Shown here piece by piece: positions 8,794 through 17,443 of a DNA stretch of 64,000 bases. Position 1 is the stretch's first letter, and each line of letters begins with the position of its first letter. The translations under genes and the position numbers were made by a program. Below the pieces are notes generated by a model. That model saw only the letters and a list, made by a program, of their open reading frames with translations. It ran no database searches and had not been told where the DNA came from. Source of the stretch: CAXXFQ01 sp963674475 (lineage in GTDB: Bacteria; Planctomycetota; Planctomycetia; Pirellulales; Thermoguttaceae); contig CAXXFQ010000008.1 of the NCBI GenBank assembly GCA_963674475.2, positions 62,001-126,000 on the forward strand, written 5' to 3'.

Positions 8794-8850
8794 ACCGGCG
8801 TTACCACTCCACTAAGTTGAACCCGCTCCCGGCGGGCAGGGCCCGCGGCC
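8794..8850 (+). repeat. Family A repeat, copy 6, truncated
   Basis: Starts CCGGCGTTACCACTCC and reaches AACCCGCTCCCG, then changes to a G+C-rich palindromic stretch (GGCGGGCAGGGCCCGCGG) not found in other copies. Confidence 0.6.
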
Positions 8851-8852
8851 GG

Positions 8853-8954
8853 ACTGGCGTTACCACGCCGTTTTGTAAACCCGTTCCCGTTGGTCACTGG
8901 TATCTTTGGAAGAGAATGACCTTTGTCCTAAAGATTTCAGTGGAGGGCTTTTAC
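8853..8954 (+). repeat. Family A repeat, copy 7
   Basis: TGGCGTTACCACGCCG hairpin, CCCGTTCCCGTTGGTC, ACTGGTATCTTTGGAAGAG and GTGGAGGGC; the terminal TTGGCGG is lost. Confidence 0.7.
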
Positions 8955-9106
8955 CTTGTTTTTTTGTGGTTCCTCTCCTGATCGAAAAAAAAGGTTCGTC
9001 TGAGATCAGAAAAATTCCCTTGTTCGTGCCTTACGCTACCAAGTCGATCGGGGGGATGTCAAGTGTTTTGGATTCTTTTCTTCTTGGCGGCGAAGAGGGC
9101 TGAAGG

Positions 9107-10318
9107 TTACTTGACTTGGCTGACCGGCAGGGTCGTTTCTTTTTTGACTTTTTTCACTCCGGTTTTGCTTCGATACAGGTCGGTCAGCAGGTCGGAATAA
9201 CCGTCGATCATCCGGTCGATCGAGCCGTACTGAAGGACCCGTTCCCGCCCGGCGCGACCCATGCGCCCGGCCCGTTCGGGATTGCGTAGCAGCTGGATCG
9301 CCTCGCGGGCCATCTGGTCGACGTCTTCCGGGCGAACGAGTACGCCGGTCTGGCCGTCGACGATCGCCTGATCAATTGAGCCGACGTTGAACGAGACGAC
9401 CGGACACTCCGACGCCATCGCCTCCCAGATCGACACCGGGTTGGCTTCCATCTGTGAGGTCAGCAGAAAGAGATCGAAAAGGGCCAGCAGTTCGGGAACG
9501 TCGCTTCGAGTGCCGAGAAAACGGACCGCCTGGTCCAGCCCCAGTTCGGCCGACAGTTTTTCGAGCCGAGTCCGTTCAGGGCCGTCGCCGACGATCAAAA
9601 AGGCCGCCTCGGGAATGGCGTCATGGATTTTTTTTGCCACCGCCAGAAACCGATCGTGTCGTTTTTCCGGACGCAGCGCGGCGACGATCCCGATGACCGG
9701 GCGATCCGTCTCGGTCAGGCCGCACGACTCGCGAAGTGCCGGTTTGGGCCAACGCGGATGAAAGACACTCGTGTCGACGCCGTTGGGGATCACGCGGACC
9801 TTGCGAGCCGGGCACCCTTCGTGCATCGCCAAGTACAAGGCGTGCGGATCGGCCACGGCGATGAACGCGTCGGTCCACGGGGTCAGCAGCCGATTGAGCC
9901 GTTCGACATGGTCGGGCAGGCCGGTCGAATGCAACGCCGAACAGATTACCGGCACCCCCGCGCGGATCGCCGCCCATCGGCCCCAGAACATCTTGTCGCC
10001 GCCGGTGCCGACGGTGACGACCGCGTCGATTCTCCGTTCTTGCAAGAGCCGGGTCAACCGGCCGAGGACGCGGAAGTCGAATTTGTGTTTCAAGAGCCCG
10101 CTGAAGACCGGAAGAACCTCTTCTTCTTCCATCATCTCGCCCATCGGTCCGAGATATTTCAGACAGCACAGCTCGGGCGCGAATCGACGGCGATCCAGGC
10201 GGCGCAGCAGTTCGACCAAAAGGGTTTCGGCCCCGCCGACCGGCATGCAGGTGATGACGAACATCACCCGAAGCGGGCCACGGTCGTCCAACGGTTGCAG
10301 CGGTCGGTTTTTTTTCAT
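9107..10318 (-). CDS. GT4-family glycosyltransferase
   Basis: A 403-residue retaining glycosyltransferase of the GT-B fold. The N-terminal Rossmann half opens with RVMFVITCMPVGGAETLLVELL, the Gly-rich acceptor loop of GT4 enzymes. The C-terminal half has VIGIVAALRPEKRHD, the nucleotide-sugar site FLIVGDGPERTRLE, and the E-x7-E motif EANPVSIWEA near residue 300. Donor and acceptor cannot be told from sequence. It acts at the cytosolic face and is the last gene of a leftward set with a polysaccharide deacetylase and a FemAB-like protein, so a role in exopolysaccharide assembly is likely. The C-terminal 25 residues are basic. Confidence 0.9.
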   Translation of the reverse strand: MKKNRPLQPLDDRGPLRVMFVITCMPVGGAETLLVELLRRLDRRRFAPELCCLKYLGPMGEMMEEEEVLPVFSGLLKHKFDFRVLGRLTRLLQERRIDAVVTVGTGGDKMFWGRWAAIRAGVPVICSALHSTGLPDHVERLNRLLTPWTDAFIAVADPHALYLAMHEGCPARKVRVIPNGVDTSVFHPRWPKPALRESCGLTETDRPVIGIVAALRPEKRHDRFLAVAKKIHDAIPEAAFLIVGDGPERTRLEKLSAELGLDQAVRFLGTRSDVPELLALFDLFLLTSQMEANPVSIWEAMASECPVVSFNVGSIDQAIVDGQTGVLVRPEDVDQMAREAIQLLRNPERAGRMGRAGRERVLQYGSIDRMIDGYSDLLTDLYRSKTGVKKVKKETTLPVSQVK

Positions 10319-10372
10319 CGGGAAGGTTCTTTCGTGTTTTTGGGCCGGTTTGGGAACGAAAAAGTTCTTTTT

Positions 10373-11251
10373 TTACGGGCAGATCGGCTGTTCGTGGATG
10401 CCGAGCGATTCGGCTTCGTGTTCCTCGGTCGCTTCCTCGAAACGCGGTGTGGCCAGGTGGCGGAAGTCGATCGACGCGCGGTTTTTCAACCGGATCAGAT
10501 CGTTGTCGACGGCGAAACGCTGGAGGTGGAACGGGTCGTCGCCGGGGAAATTGTAGCCGCCGTAGGCCGAGCAGACCCCGGCATACCCGGCCTGTCGACA
10601 GGCGTCCATCGCGCGGAGCGACATCTGTTCGAACTGGCCAAACGGGAAGGCGAAGTACCGGATGGTTCGACCGATGCGACGACCCAGCTCGCTCCCGGCC
10701 ACGGCGATTTCGTCCCAGAGCGTGTCGGGGTTTTCGATCTGGCCCATATTGACGTGGTGTCGACCGTGGGCGCCGATCTCGACCCCGCGGGCGGCCATGT
10801 CGGCGATCGTTTCGATTCGGTTGGGCTTGCGCGGGGAGCCGATCAGCACGTCGTGCTCAAACGGCTCGCCACGGAGGATCGGGTCGAGTGTGACGAAGTA
10901 GGTAAACGGGATCTCTCGTTCCAGGAGAAGCGGGATGGCCACCTGCTCGTTGTCGGCATAGCCGTCGTCAAACGTGATGCTGACCGCCGGCGTCCGGTTT
11001 CCTTCACGCAGACGGCGTTGGGTCTCTTCGAGCGAGATCAGGTCGAAGTGGCGAGAAAGCCATTCGATCTGACGGGCAAAATTCTCGGGCGAGACGGTCC
11101 ACGAATTGTCCACCTTCGGCGAGACGCAATGGTAGAACAACACGGTGATCGGCAGCCCGGCATCGGCCGCCATCCGACGGAGTCGAAACCGTCGATACGG
11201 CAGGGACCCGTGGTAGTAGGCGTGGAGTAAAACCGATTTTCCCAGATTCAT
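10373..11251 (-). CDS. Polysaccharide deacetylase (NodB/CE4 family)
   Basis: About 292 residues. Motif 1 is TFDDGYADN (Asp95, Asp96); the metal-binding histidines are in EIGAHGRHHVNMG. Later motifs include FAFPFGQFEQMS. No signal peptide is obvious, so the site of action is unclear. I place the start at the ATG at 11251, with GAGG five bases upstream, rather than at the TTG at 11275 that overlaps the stop of the upstream gene. CE4 enzymes remove N-acetyl groups from polysaccharides; similar proteins are common in exosortase-linked exopolysaccharide clusters. It lies between the FemAB-like gene and the glycosyltransferase on the same strand. Confidence 0.88.
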   Translation of the reverse strand: MNLGKSVLLHAYYHGSLPYRRFRLRRMAADAGLPITVLFYHCVSPKVDNSWTVSPENFARQIEWLSRHFDLISLEETQRRLREGNRTPAVSITFDDGYADNEQVAIPLLLEREIPFTYFVTLDPILRGEPFEHDVLIGSPRKPNRIETIADMAARGVEIGAHGRHHVNMGQIENPDTLWDEIAVAGSELGRRIGRTIRYFAFPFGQFEQMSLRAMDACRQAGYAGVCSAYGGYNFPGDDPFHLQRFAVDNDLIRLKNRASIDFRHLATPRFEEATEEHEAESLGIHEQPICP

Positions 11252-11271
11252 GGTTTCCTCGAAGGGTCGGT

Positions 11272-12465
11272 TCAATTATTCAAAAGCGACAGGGTTTCCA
11301 GACGTCGTTTCAGCCAATCCTTGGCCCCTCGACCGGCGGCCCAGACGGCCTGGCGGCATTGGGGGCCCAGTCGGGGCGGGATGATTCGCATTTGAAGCGA
11401 GGCGGTCGGTTGGGCCTGCCAATGTTTTTTATACGGTTCGTCGCCGCGGAGCCAATCGAAGCGTCGGAACCCGTTTTCAATCGCCCAGCGAAGGACCGAC
11501 GCCTGCAGCAGGTGTCCCGGCCCCAGATCGTCGAAGTCGGGATCGATCCCGCCCTGATAGGCGTAGATCGTTCCGGTGCCCAGTAATTCATATTGAATGG
11601 CGATCGGCTGTCCTTCGTAATCCAACGTGTGCAATTGGAGGTTGCCGGTTCGAAAAAGCTGATGGATCATCTCCCGATGGAACGCCGTGTAAGGCGGCGA
11701 AGCGAAACACCCCGGGTTTCCAAGATGATTCTGTCGTTTTTGGTGCAGCCGGATCAAAGTCTCGATCCGAGGGTCGATCTGGTCGGCCGTTTCCAGGACA
11801 CTCATCCGGAACCGGTCCGACTCGAGCTGACGCAAAAGCCGTTTGACCCGTTTTCGATGGTTCTTTGAGACGCTTTTATGATAGGCCTCCATCGACTCGG
11901 GCAGGTCGGTCGCCCAAAACGAACAGGTGGATCGCTGGTAGATGCTGGCCCCTTCCCGTCGCATCAATTCGGTCCACTGGTTCATGACCGGATCGTTTTG
12001 GGCCATTCCGTCGCAGTCCAAAAGGTCCCATTCGCCCACTCCGCCCGCCAACTCGATCGGATCCTCTTCTTGGTTGGTTTCTACTGCCAACTTGATCGGA
12101 TCCCTTTTTCGGTCGTTTCCTAAAAGCCAGTGGACGATCAACTCGAGTACCGACTCCTGGTTCTCCGGTCGGCAGAGAATTCCTTGGTAATCGGAGCAGA
12201 CTTCGCCGTCGCCCAAAAAACGCAAGACTTCTCCGGAGGTGGTCGAGGAGACGGCGTACCAAGGGGCGACGCCGGCCAGACGGTCTTGATGGTCAAAGAC
12301 GCACAAAAGCCTCAGTTCGGCCGATTCGCCAAGGACGCTTTCGTAATGACGCCACCATCCGGCATTCCAGTCCCAAAGTCGAAACGGGTTGCCTTGGGCC
12401 ATTTGGTCCCATTGGTCTCGAAAGGGCTCGAGGGCTTCAAACGTGTTGACAAGGATGGTCTGCAT
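11272..12465 (-). CDS. FemAB/CelD-like GNAT acyltransferase
   Basis: About 397 residues from the ATG at 12465; a GTG at 12555 would add 30 residues with no conserved look. The protein has the two-lobed GNAT arrangement of the CelD/FemAB group: an N-terminal lobe (ALEPFRDQWDQMAQGNPF, WWRHYESVLG) and a C-terminal lobe with KNHRKRVKRLLRQLES, FHREMIHQLFRTGNLQLHTL, and YAYQGGIDPDFDDLGPGHLL. Such proteins accompany exopolysaccharide and PEP-CTERM loci and are thought to transfer acyl or aminoacyl groups to sugars; the substrate is unknown. It is the first gene of the leftward set, with the deacetylase starting just after its stop. Confidence 0.85.
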   Translation of the reverse strand: MQTILVNTFEALEPFRDQWDQMAQGNPFRLWDWNAGWWRHYESVLGESAELRLLCVFDHQDRLAGVAPWYAVSSTTSGEVLRFLGDGEVCSDYQGILCRPENQESVLELIVHWLLGNDRKRDPIKLAVETNQEEDPIELAGGVGEWDLLDCDGMAQNDPVMNQWTELMRREGASIYQRSTCSFWATDLPESMEAYHKSVSKNHRKRVKRLLRQLESDRFRMSVLETADQIDPRIETLIRLHQKRQNHLGNPGCFASPPYTAFHREMIHQLFRTGNLQLHTLDYEGQPIAIQYELLGTGTIYAYQGGIDPDFDDLGPGHLLQASVLRWAIENGFRRFDWLRGDEPYKKHWQAQPTASLQMRIIPPRLGPQCRQAVWAAGRGAKDWLKRRLETLSLLNN

Positions 12466-12998
12466 CGAAATTCTCGAGAGGAAATCGGGGTAATGGGCGG
12501 TTTCAGGCCAAAGTTGCAAAGGAGAAACGCAAGAATCTCCAGCGTCAAAGGACACACGGGTCTAATAGTCCGTTGAAAAGAGGCCATCCGGGCCTTTTTC
12601 AATCTTGGCGGGTTGTGGCAACAAGTGACCGCAAGCCTCGCATAGTCAGTTTTTTTCAAATCACTGACTATGTGGGAAACATCCTGTTTCCCGTAGCATC
12701 CTGTTTTTCAACAGGCTGCTAAGTAAATGTTTGTCACAATCCGACATCTGGCAAATCGGATTCATCCCTGAAGGGGGAAATTTCGAAAAAAGGGACCGAT
12801 TTTGTAAAAAAACCTTTCCGGCAACCATTTTTTGCCCGCAAGAGCCGGTTCTATCTGCCATCTTTTTAGAGGTCTCTTGAGACGGTTGCCTCTTACTTGA
12901 AAAAGGAAACCGCCGAGGAGTGACTTGACCGGTACGATTGTTGCAATGATTTTTTTGCGTTCGAATGTCATAAAACCACCTTTTCGGGAACTGCTACG
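12466..12998. other. Divergent upstream region with a miniature inverted-repeat element
   Basis: Lies between the leftward FemAB-like gene and the rightward chain-length gene, so it should hold both promoters, though none could be assigned with confidence. It contains a 160-base inverted-repeat element (12562-12720). The part from 12721 to 12998 shows nothing else clear. Confidence 0.6.
12562..12720. mobile_element. MITE-like element with imperfect terminal inverted repeats
   Basis: The left end TAATAGTCCGTTGAAAA and the reverse complement of the right end, TTAGCAGCCTGTTGAAAA, share GTTGAAAA and differ mostly by transitions. Inside is a second inverted repeat, CATAGTCAGT at 12639-12648 and ACTGACTATG at about 12662-12671. 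There is no coding capacity. It may be a solo remnant of an insertion sequence. Confidence 0.5.
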
Positions 12999-14507
12999 AT
13001 GACTCAATCCTCGTTCGCTGCTTCACCGGCGGTCGCCTTTTTTCGACTGTTGAAGCAGTACCCTTGGCGCTGGATCCTGCCGACGATTCTGATGACCGTC
13101 CTTGCGGTCGGATACGCGTTTATCCGAAAACCGGCCTGGGAAGCGTCGCAAGCGGTCTTGGTGCGAGACGATGCGTTTGGTTTCCGTGAGGGGTCCGGCG
13201 AGTTCGACAGCGCCGAGGAGATGAAGAAGGTCGAAGAGACCCTTTTGGAGGTCGTCCGGACGCACGATCTTTTGGCCGATGTGCTCAGACAGGTCGGTCC
13301 GCCCGAGGGGACGAAGCCGACCGAGTCCTGGCCGAGCGAAGAGGATATCGTCGAGCTTCGTGAGGCGATCGCCGTGAAGCCGCCCAAGGGGTTCGAGTTC
13401 GGCAGTACCGAGATTTTTTATATCACGGTCGAACAGTCCGGTTCGAAGCGAGCCGTTACGGTGGCCAATGCGGTTTTTGAACAGCTGAAACGCCATAGCC
13501 AAGCGATCCGCAACGCGAAGGCGCAAAGTTTGATTCTGGAACTGAAGCAGGCGTCCGATCTGGTTCGCGCCGACTTGAACAAGGCGACGGACCGGCTGGC
13601 CACGATGGAAGCGAAGATCGGGGCCGATTTGGGTGAGCTTCGCGCGATCAACGTGGCCACCAGCGGCAGTAGTTCGATGCAGAACGTGGCTACGCAAATC
13701 CGATCGGAGCGACGGCGTTTCGAAGCCGATCTGGGAAACAACGAGCAGCTTTTGGCAATGCTCGAAGCGGTTCAAAAAGATCCCAAGCGGCTTTTGGATA
13801 CGCCCAACCGTCTGTTGACTTCGCAACCGGCCCTTCGACAGCTAAAAGACGGGCTTATTTCGGCCCAGCTGGCCACCGCCCGTCTTCAAGGGACTCAAAC
13901 CGACGATCATCCGGAAGTCGAAGCGGCCCGAGAGGCTGAAATGGCCATTCGGGCTCACCTTCGTCAAGAGTTGGGCGCCGCGATTCGATCGCTCAAGACC
14001 GACATCAAACAAAATCGGCGACAAATCGAGATTCTTGAAGCGCGTCTGGCCGACAACACCGAACGCCAGGCCAATCTGGCCCGACAACGGGCCGCCTACG
14101 ATATTTTGACCGACGAGGTCGATCATCACGTCGAACTGCTCAAACAGGCCAACGAAAAACTGGCCCAGGCCCGCGCCGCCGAGGCCAACGCGGCCGAAGT
14201 GAGTCTCATCGAGCCGATCGGCAGTCCCGATCCGGGAATCTATCCGGTCGGTCCGAGTCGCGCGGTGATTGTGGTAATGGGATTGGCAGGCGGACTGTTT
14301 CTCGGAATCGGGATCGTCTTTTTGACCGCGCCGCATCCATCGGTTCCTTCGTCCCCGTTCGAATCGAAAGAGCCTTGGTCTGGCGCAGGGAAGAAGCCTT
14401 CGATGCTCGACGACTATGATATTACCGACCCTACCCGCGCGTATCAGGGAGAGACCGCTTCAGGCGACGCGTCGCAGTGGCATCCGGTGACGACCGACCG
14501 TAAATAA
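12999..14507 (+). CDS. Wzz/GumC-like polysaccharide chain-length determinant
   Basis: A 502-residue inner-membrane protein with the Wzz topology: a first span at about 20-42 (WRWILPTILMTVLAVGYAFI), a long periplasmic coiled-coil region (about 140-400, with heptad-rich stretches such as LILELKQASDLVRADLNKA), and a second span at about 425-447 (AVIVVMGLAGGLFLGIGIVF). The C-terminal tail of 55 residues is cytosolic and lacks a BY-kinase domain. The family sets length and export of surface polysaccharide. It is transcribed away from the glycosyltransferase set and towards the O-antigen ligase-like gene. The family is clear; the polymer is unknown. Confidence 0.9.
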   Translation: MTQSSFAASPAVAFFRLLKQYPWRWILPTILMTVLAVGYAFIRKPAWEASQAVLVRDDAFGFREGSGEFDSAEEMKKVEETLLEVVRTHDLLADVLRQVGPPEGTKPTESWPSEEDIVELREAIAVKPPKGFEFGSTEIFYITVEQSGSKRAVTVANAVFEQLKRHSQAIRNAKAQSLILELKQASDLVRADLNKATDRLATMEAKIGADLGELRAINVATSGSSSMQNVATQIRSERRRFEADLGNNEQLLAMLEAVQKDPKRLLDTPNRLLTSQPALRQLKDGLISAQLATARLQGTQTDDHPEVEAAREAEMAIRAHLRQELGAAIRSLKTDIKQNRRQIEILEARLADNTERQANLARQRAAYDILTDEVDHHVELLKQANEKLAQARAAEANAAEVSLIEPIGSPDPGIYPVGPSRAVIVVMGLAGGLFLGIGIVFLTAPHPSVPSSPFESKEPWSGAGKKPSMLDDYDITDPTRAYQGETASGDASQWHPVTTDRK

Positions 14508-14577
14508 CGGGCCACCGTCAATGACGGACCGATCGTTGCCATGACGGGCCACTGTCGCAATGACGGACTGACTGTCC

Positions 14578-15918
14578 TTAGGCGTCAACCGGGGTGCCGG
14601 TGCGTGAGATCCCGGAAGTCAGACCGGCCATGAAGAACAGGAGGAAGTTGGTCATCAGGGTGGATGACATGTCGTGGAACATGGCGTTGGCGAAGAAGCC
14701 GGCCATTATCGCCAGAAACAAAAGCCCCAGTCGTCCGTCGGGCGACCAGCCGCGACGTCGCCATAGACGCCACGCCTCGGCGGTCCAAAGAGTCAGTGTA
14801 ATCAGGTAAAGCCCCATGCCGATCAGCCCCGTTTCGGTCAAAAGGGCCAAAAACGTGTTGTGCTGACTGTATTTGCGGGCCTTCTCCAGTGGCAATTCGG
14901 TCGTCTTGTCGGACAGATAAGTCTGATGGGCCACGCCGTACTGGCCGTAGCCGTGTCCGAAAAAGGGCCGGTCTTGGAACATGTTCCAAGCGATGCGGGC
15001 CAAGATCGGTCGGAATTTGACCGACTCGGCCGTCTCCGCCGCGCTGAGATTGACGTCTCGCTTGAACGAGACCAGACGATCCCACTGGGTCACCAAGACC
15101 GCCAGGCCCAAGATCAGGGTTCCGCCGAATACCGGGACACGCAAGCGCCGGGGCAACGAGACGCCGACCACCAGCAACGATCCCAGTCCGGCGCCCATCC
15201 AGACGCTTCGAGTCAAGGTGTAATAGATCCCCAGGCCGATCAGCCCGATTGCGAGCGTCCATCCGAGACGTGAATTTCGCGTTGCTTGAAACCAGCGATC
15301 GATCGCGATGAAAAAGCCGACGCTCATGAAGAACCCGCAGGCCATCGGATTGAGAAACGGTCCCCGGGCCCGACCAAAAAACAGCCCTTCCGGCGACGAG
15401 ATATATCGGGGGAAAACGGCCCACCATTGTCCGTGGACCTCGGCCATGCCGGTCAGGGCAAGGTAGCAGGCCAGCCCGACCAAGGTTCCACGCAGCCAAG
15501 CCAGCTCTCGCGGACCGAACGGGAGGTCACGCGCGATCCAATAAACCAGCGACGGGGCCAGGAACCAAAAGAGGAGTTGGGAAAGCGGTCGAGAATCCAG
15601 TACGGTCCAGTCGTGCAGGAAGGTGCTGATGACCAGTGTGGCCAAAAAGGCGAGAAAGGCACCGTCCGCCCGGTTGAGCCGTTTGAACCGGATGCGGCCG
15701 AAACGCCATTCCAGCAGATAGGCCAGAATCAGGCCGGCCAAAATGATCCGGTCGAAGGTCACCGGCAACGGGCCGACTTCGAGTCGGTAAAACGGCTGGC
15801 CGAAAACGGTGCCCACCAGAAGCAAGGCCAACAGCCCCAAAAAGAGGCCGCCCGTGCGATAGAGGACGCTCGCCCAGACGATGGCGATCAACGCTGCGGT
15901 GCCGATGATGAATTCCAT
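14578..15918 (-). CDS. O-antigen ligase-like (Wzy/WaaL) membrane protein
   Basis: A 446-residue polytopic membrane protein with about 11-12 predicted spans, beginning FIIGTAALIAIVWASVLY. The large periplasmic loop near residue 300-350 (FRPILARIAWNMFQDRPFFGHGYGQYGVAH ... YSQHNTFLALLTETGLIG) carries the GHG-x-G and the HN-x-FL-x-LL-x-E-x-G-x-x-G signature of the O-antigen ligase family. Members either ligate or polymerise lipid-linked glycans; these functions cannot be separated by sequence alone. The gene converges on the Wzz-like gene, 70 bases away, and completes a plausible exopolysaccharide toolkit in this area. Confidence 0.9.
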   Translation of the reverse strand: MEFIIGTAALIAIVWASVLYRTGGLFLGLLALLLVGTVFGQPFYRLEVGPLPVTFDRIILAGLILAYLLEWRFGRIRFKRLNRADGAFLAFLATLVISTFLHDWTVLDSRPLSQLLFWFLAPSLVYWIARDLPFGPRELAWLRGTLVGLACYLALTGMAEVHGQWWAVFPRYISSPEGLFFGRARGPFLNPMACGFFMSVGFFIAIDRWFQATRNSRLGWTLAIGLIGLGIYYTLTRSVWMGAGLGSLLVVGVSLPRRLRVPVFGGTLILGLAVLVTQWDRLVSFKRDVNLSAAETAESVKFRPILARIAWNMFQDRPFFGHGYGQYGVAHQTYLSDKTTELPLEKARKYSQHNTFLALLTETGLIGMGLYLITLTLWTAEAWRLWRRRGWSPDGRLGLLFLAIMAGFFANAMFHDMSSTLMTNFLLFFMAGLTSGISRTGTPVDA

Positions 15919-16306
15919 AATTGATTCTCTCCCCCAAAAGGATAGGTTATCGTCGAGCGGAGAGAGGTCGTCGATTTGCGTGAGAAAAACGTAGTAAACG
16001 GTTCCTTTTATTATCGGAAGGCCCCGACAAGCGGGTTTGACGAGACTTTCCCTTTTGTCTGGTTATCTGGTTTTATTGGTGTTTGTTTTGAAAGTGACCC
16101 GATCAGTCAACTTATTTCGCCCTTTTTCCGGTCTCCCGTTGGTCGGCCACGGTTTTATGAGCTGCGCAAACGTCAATAAGTGGCAAACCCTTTACGGCTC
16201 CATGGTAAATCGATACCATTGAGAAACCTAGGTAACTTGCGTTCATCGACCCCCCCTGTGGCGGTGAAGCCTCTCGGTTGGGTCCCTCTGAGAAGAAAAG
16301 CGTGGA
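15919..16306. other. Gene-free stretch with a miniature inverted-repeat element
   Basis: Upstream region of both the leftward ligase-like gene and the rightward membrane protein. It holds one copy of the 90-107 base inverted-repeat element (16073-16179). No other signal was recognised. Confidence 0.6.
16073..16179 (+). mobile_element. Miniature inverted-repeat element B, copy 1
   Basis: Ends TTATTGGTGTTTG and, on the reverse strand, TTATTGACGTTTG. The inside shares ACCCG, CAGTCAAC and GCCCTTTTT, then a divergent part, then GCAAACGTCAATA with the copy at 23177. It has no coding capacity. Confidence 0.65.
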
Positions 16307-16978
16307 ATGACTCCCTCGTACGTTTTGATCGCCATCTTGGTTTGCGGTATCGACGTCGGCTGGAAAGCCGATCCGGACGGTGGGGTGGAGTATATCATCC
16401 AGATCAGCCCCGGATCGATCGATTCGCTCCAAGAGGGAAAGCCGTTCGAGAGTTACGTTCCGGAGAACTTCAACCCGATTCGCCGATTTCAGATCCGCAT
16501 GGGGACGGGGAAACTCCCCCAGGATACCATTCCCGCAAGGCCCAAACCGGCTGCCCCCCCTGAAGTCAATTCCCCCGAGGTCAAAGAGACCGAGTCCTAC
16601 TTCCTCCCGTTTCTCGCCGCTCTGGGCAGTTCGAGCCTCTTCCTCGTTGCCTTTGTCTATCTTGGATGGCTCCATATGGGCATCCGCTCCCGTTTTCGCG
16701 AGCAACTCTTAGGCCCGGGCGCCACCCCGTCCAAGCGTTCCGACCATGAAACCCAGGAGGCCGCGTCCCCTAAGGAGAGGGCCCACTCGGACGCCGACAC
16801 GTCTGGCGAACCGGTCGATCCCGTTTCTGATTCCTCCGATGCGGATAATCAGGGGCAGGACGGGCCCGAAGACGATGAAGCGGGGGAATGGGAAGAGTAT
16901 GACGAGGAGTACGAGGAGTATGAGGAGGAGTATGACGAGGACGACTCTGATTACGAAGAAGATGACCAACACGGGTAA
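16307..16978 (+). CDS. Single-span membrane protein with very acidic tail; function unknown
   Basis: A 223-residue protein not assigned to a family. Residues 1-16 (TPSYVLIAILVCGIDVG) may be a weak signal peptide. The first 100 residues, with EYIIQISPGSIDSL and RRFQIRMGTGKLPQDTI, are probably extracytoplasmic. One membrane span lies at about 103-125 (LPFLAALGSSSLFLVAFVYL). The last 80 residues are low complexity and strongly acidic, ending in alternating Glu, Asp and Tyr (EEYDEEYEEYEEEYDEDD). The tail may bind cations or be disordered. The gene stands alone. Confidence 0.75.
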   Translation: MTPSYVLIAILVCGIDVGWKADPDGGVEYIIQISPGSIDSLQEGKPFESYVPENFNPIRRFQIRMGTGKLPQDTIPARPKPAAPPEVNSPEVKETESYFLPFLAALGSSSLFLVAFVYLGWLHMGIRSRFREQLLGPGATPSKRSDHETQEAASPKERAHSDADTSGEPVDPVSDSSDADNQGQDGPEDDEAGEWEEYDEEYEEYEEEYDEDDSDYEEDDQHG

Positions 16979-17443
16979 ACGGTAACATGCGTCCGTTGGG
17001 TTATAAATCGACAGCCGGACATCCGTTCTTTTCGCTTCAAATGCGACATTCGGTAAAATCCCTCTAATCCTCTCCTGTCTTTTCTACCGAATCCAAATAA
17101 GGAGTTCTTGTTTTCGGCCAACCATAGAGCATCTTCAAAAAGTCGGTAATGTCTCGACGGCTACGAGAGAAAGTCGTACCGCGGAGACTATCGGTTTTGT
17201 TGAAACGCTTCGAAAAGCCTGCTTCCGAGGGGGGGGCGGACGGTCGTTGAAAATGGCTAGAGCGAGTCTCAATGAAGTGCGCGGTGTTTTCTCGGCAAAG
17301 GGGGAGAGGTTTTTCATGGGAAAAATCCCCTAGGGAGGAACCCCATCGGGATGCGTTTTTTATCCGGGTGGATCGCCTTTTTCCCCTAAGATTCAAGGAA
17401 ACGACGACACTTTTGAGATGCGCCCTATAAAAGGAGAGAGACG
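16979..17443. other. Gene-free stretch of about 465 bases
   Basis: No protein-like frame that avoids overlap with the next gene. A weak CATCGGGAT / ATCCGGGTG inverted repeat lies near 17345-17375. I see no element shared with other intergenic regions. Confidence 0.5.

Larger units (their letters stand above)
8669..9106. other. Gene-free stretch with three family A repeats
   Basis: Between the nfeD start and the end of the glycosyltransferase gene. Bases 8679-8954 are three rightward repeat copies; the rest (8955-9106) shows no gene or clear signal. Confidence 0.7.

Noticed and set aside
8790..9103. Short frames between nfeD and the glycosyltransferase
   Set aside because: Translations of the repeat copies; no family match and no ribosome site.
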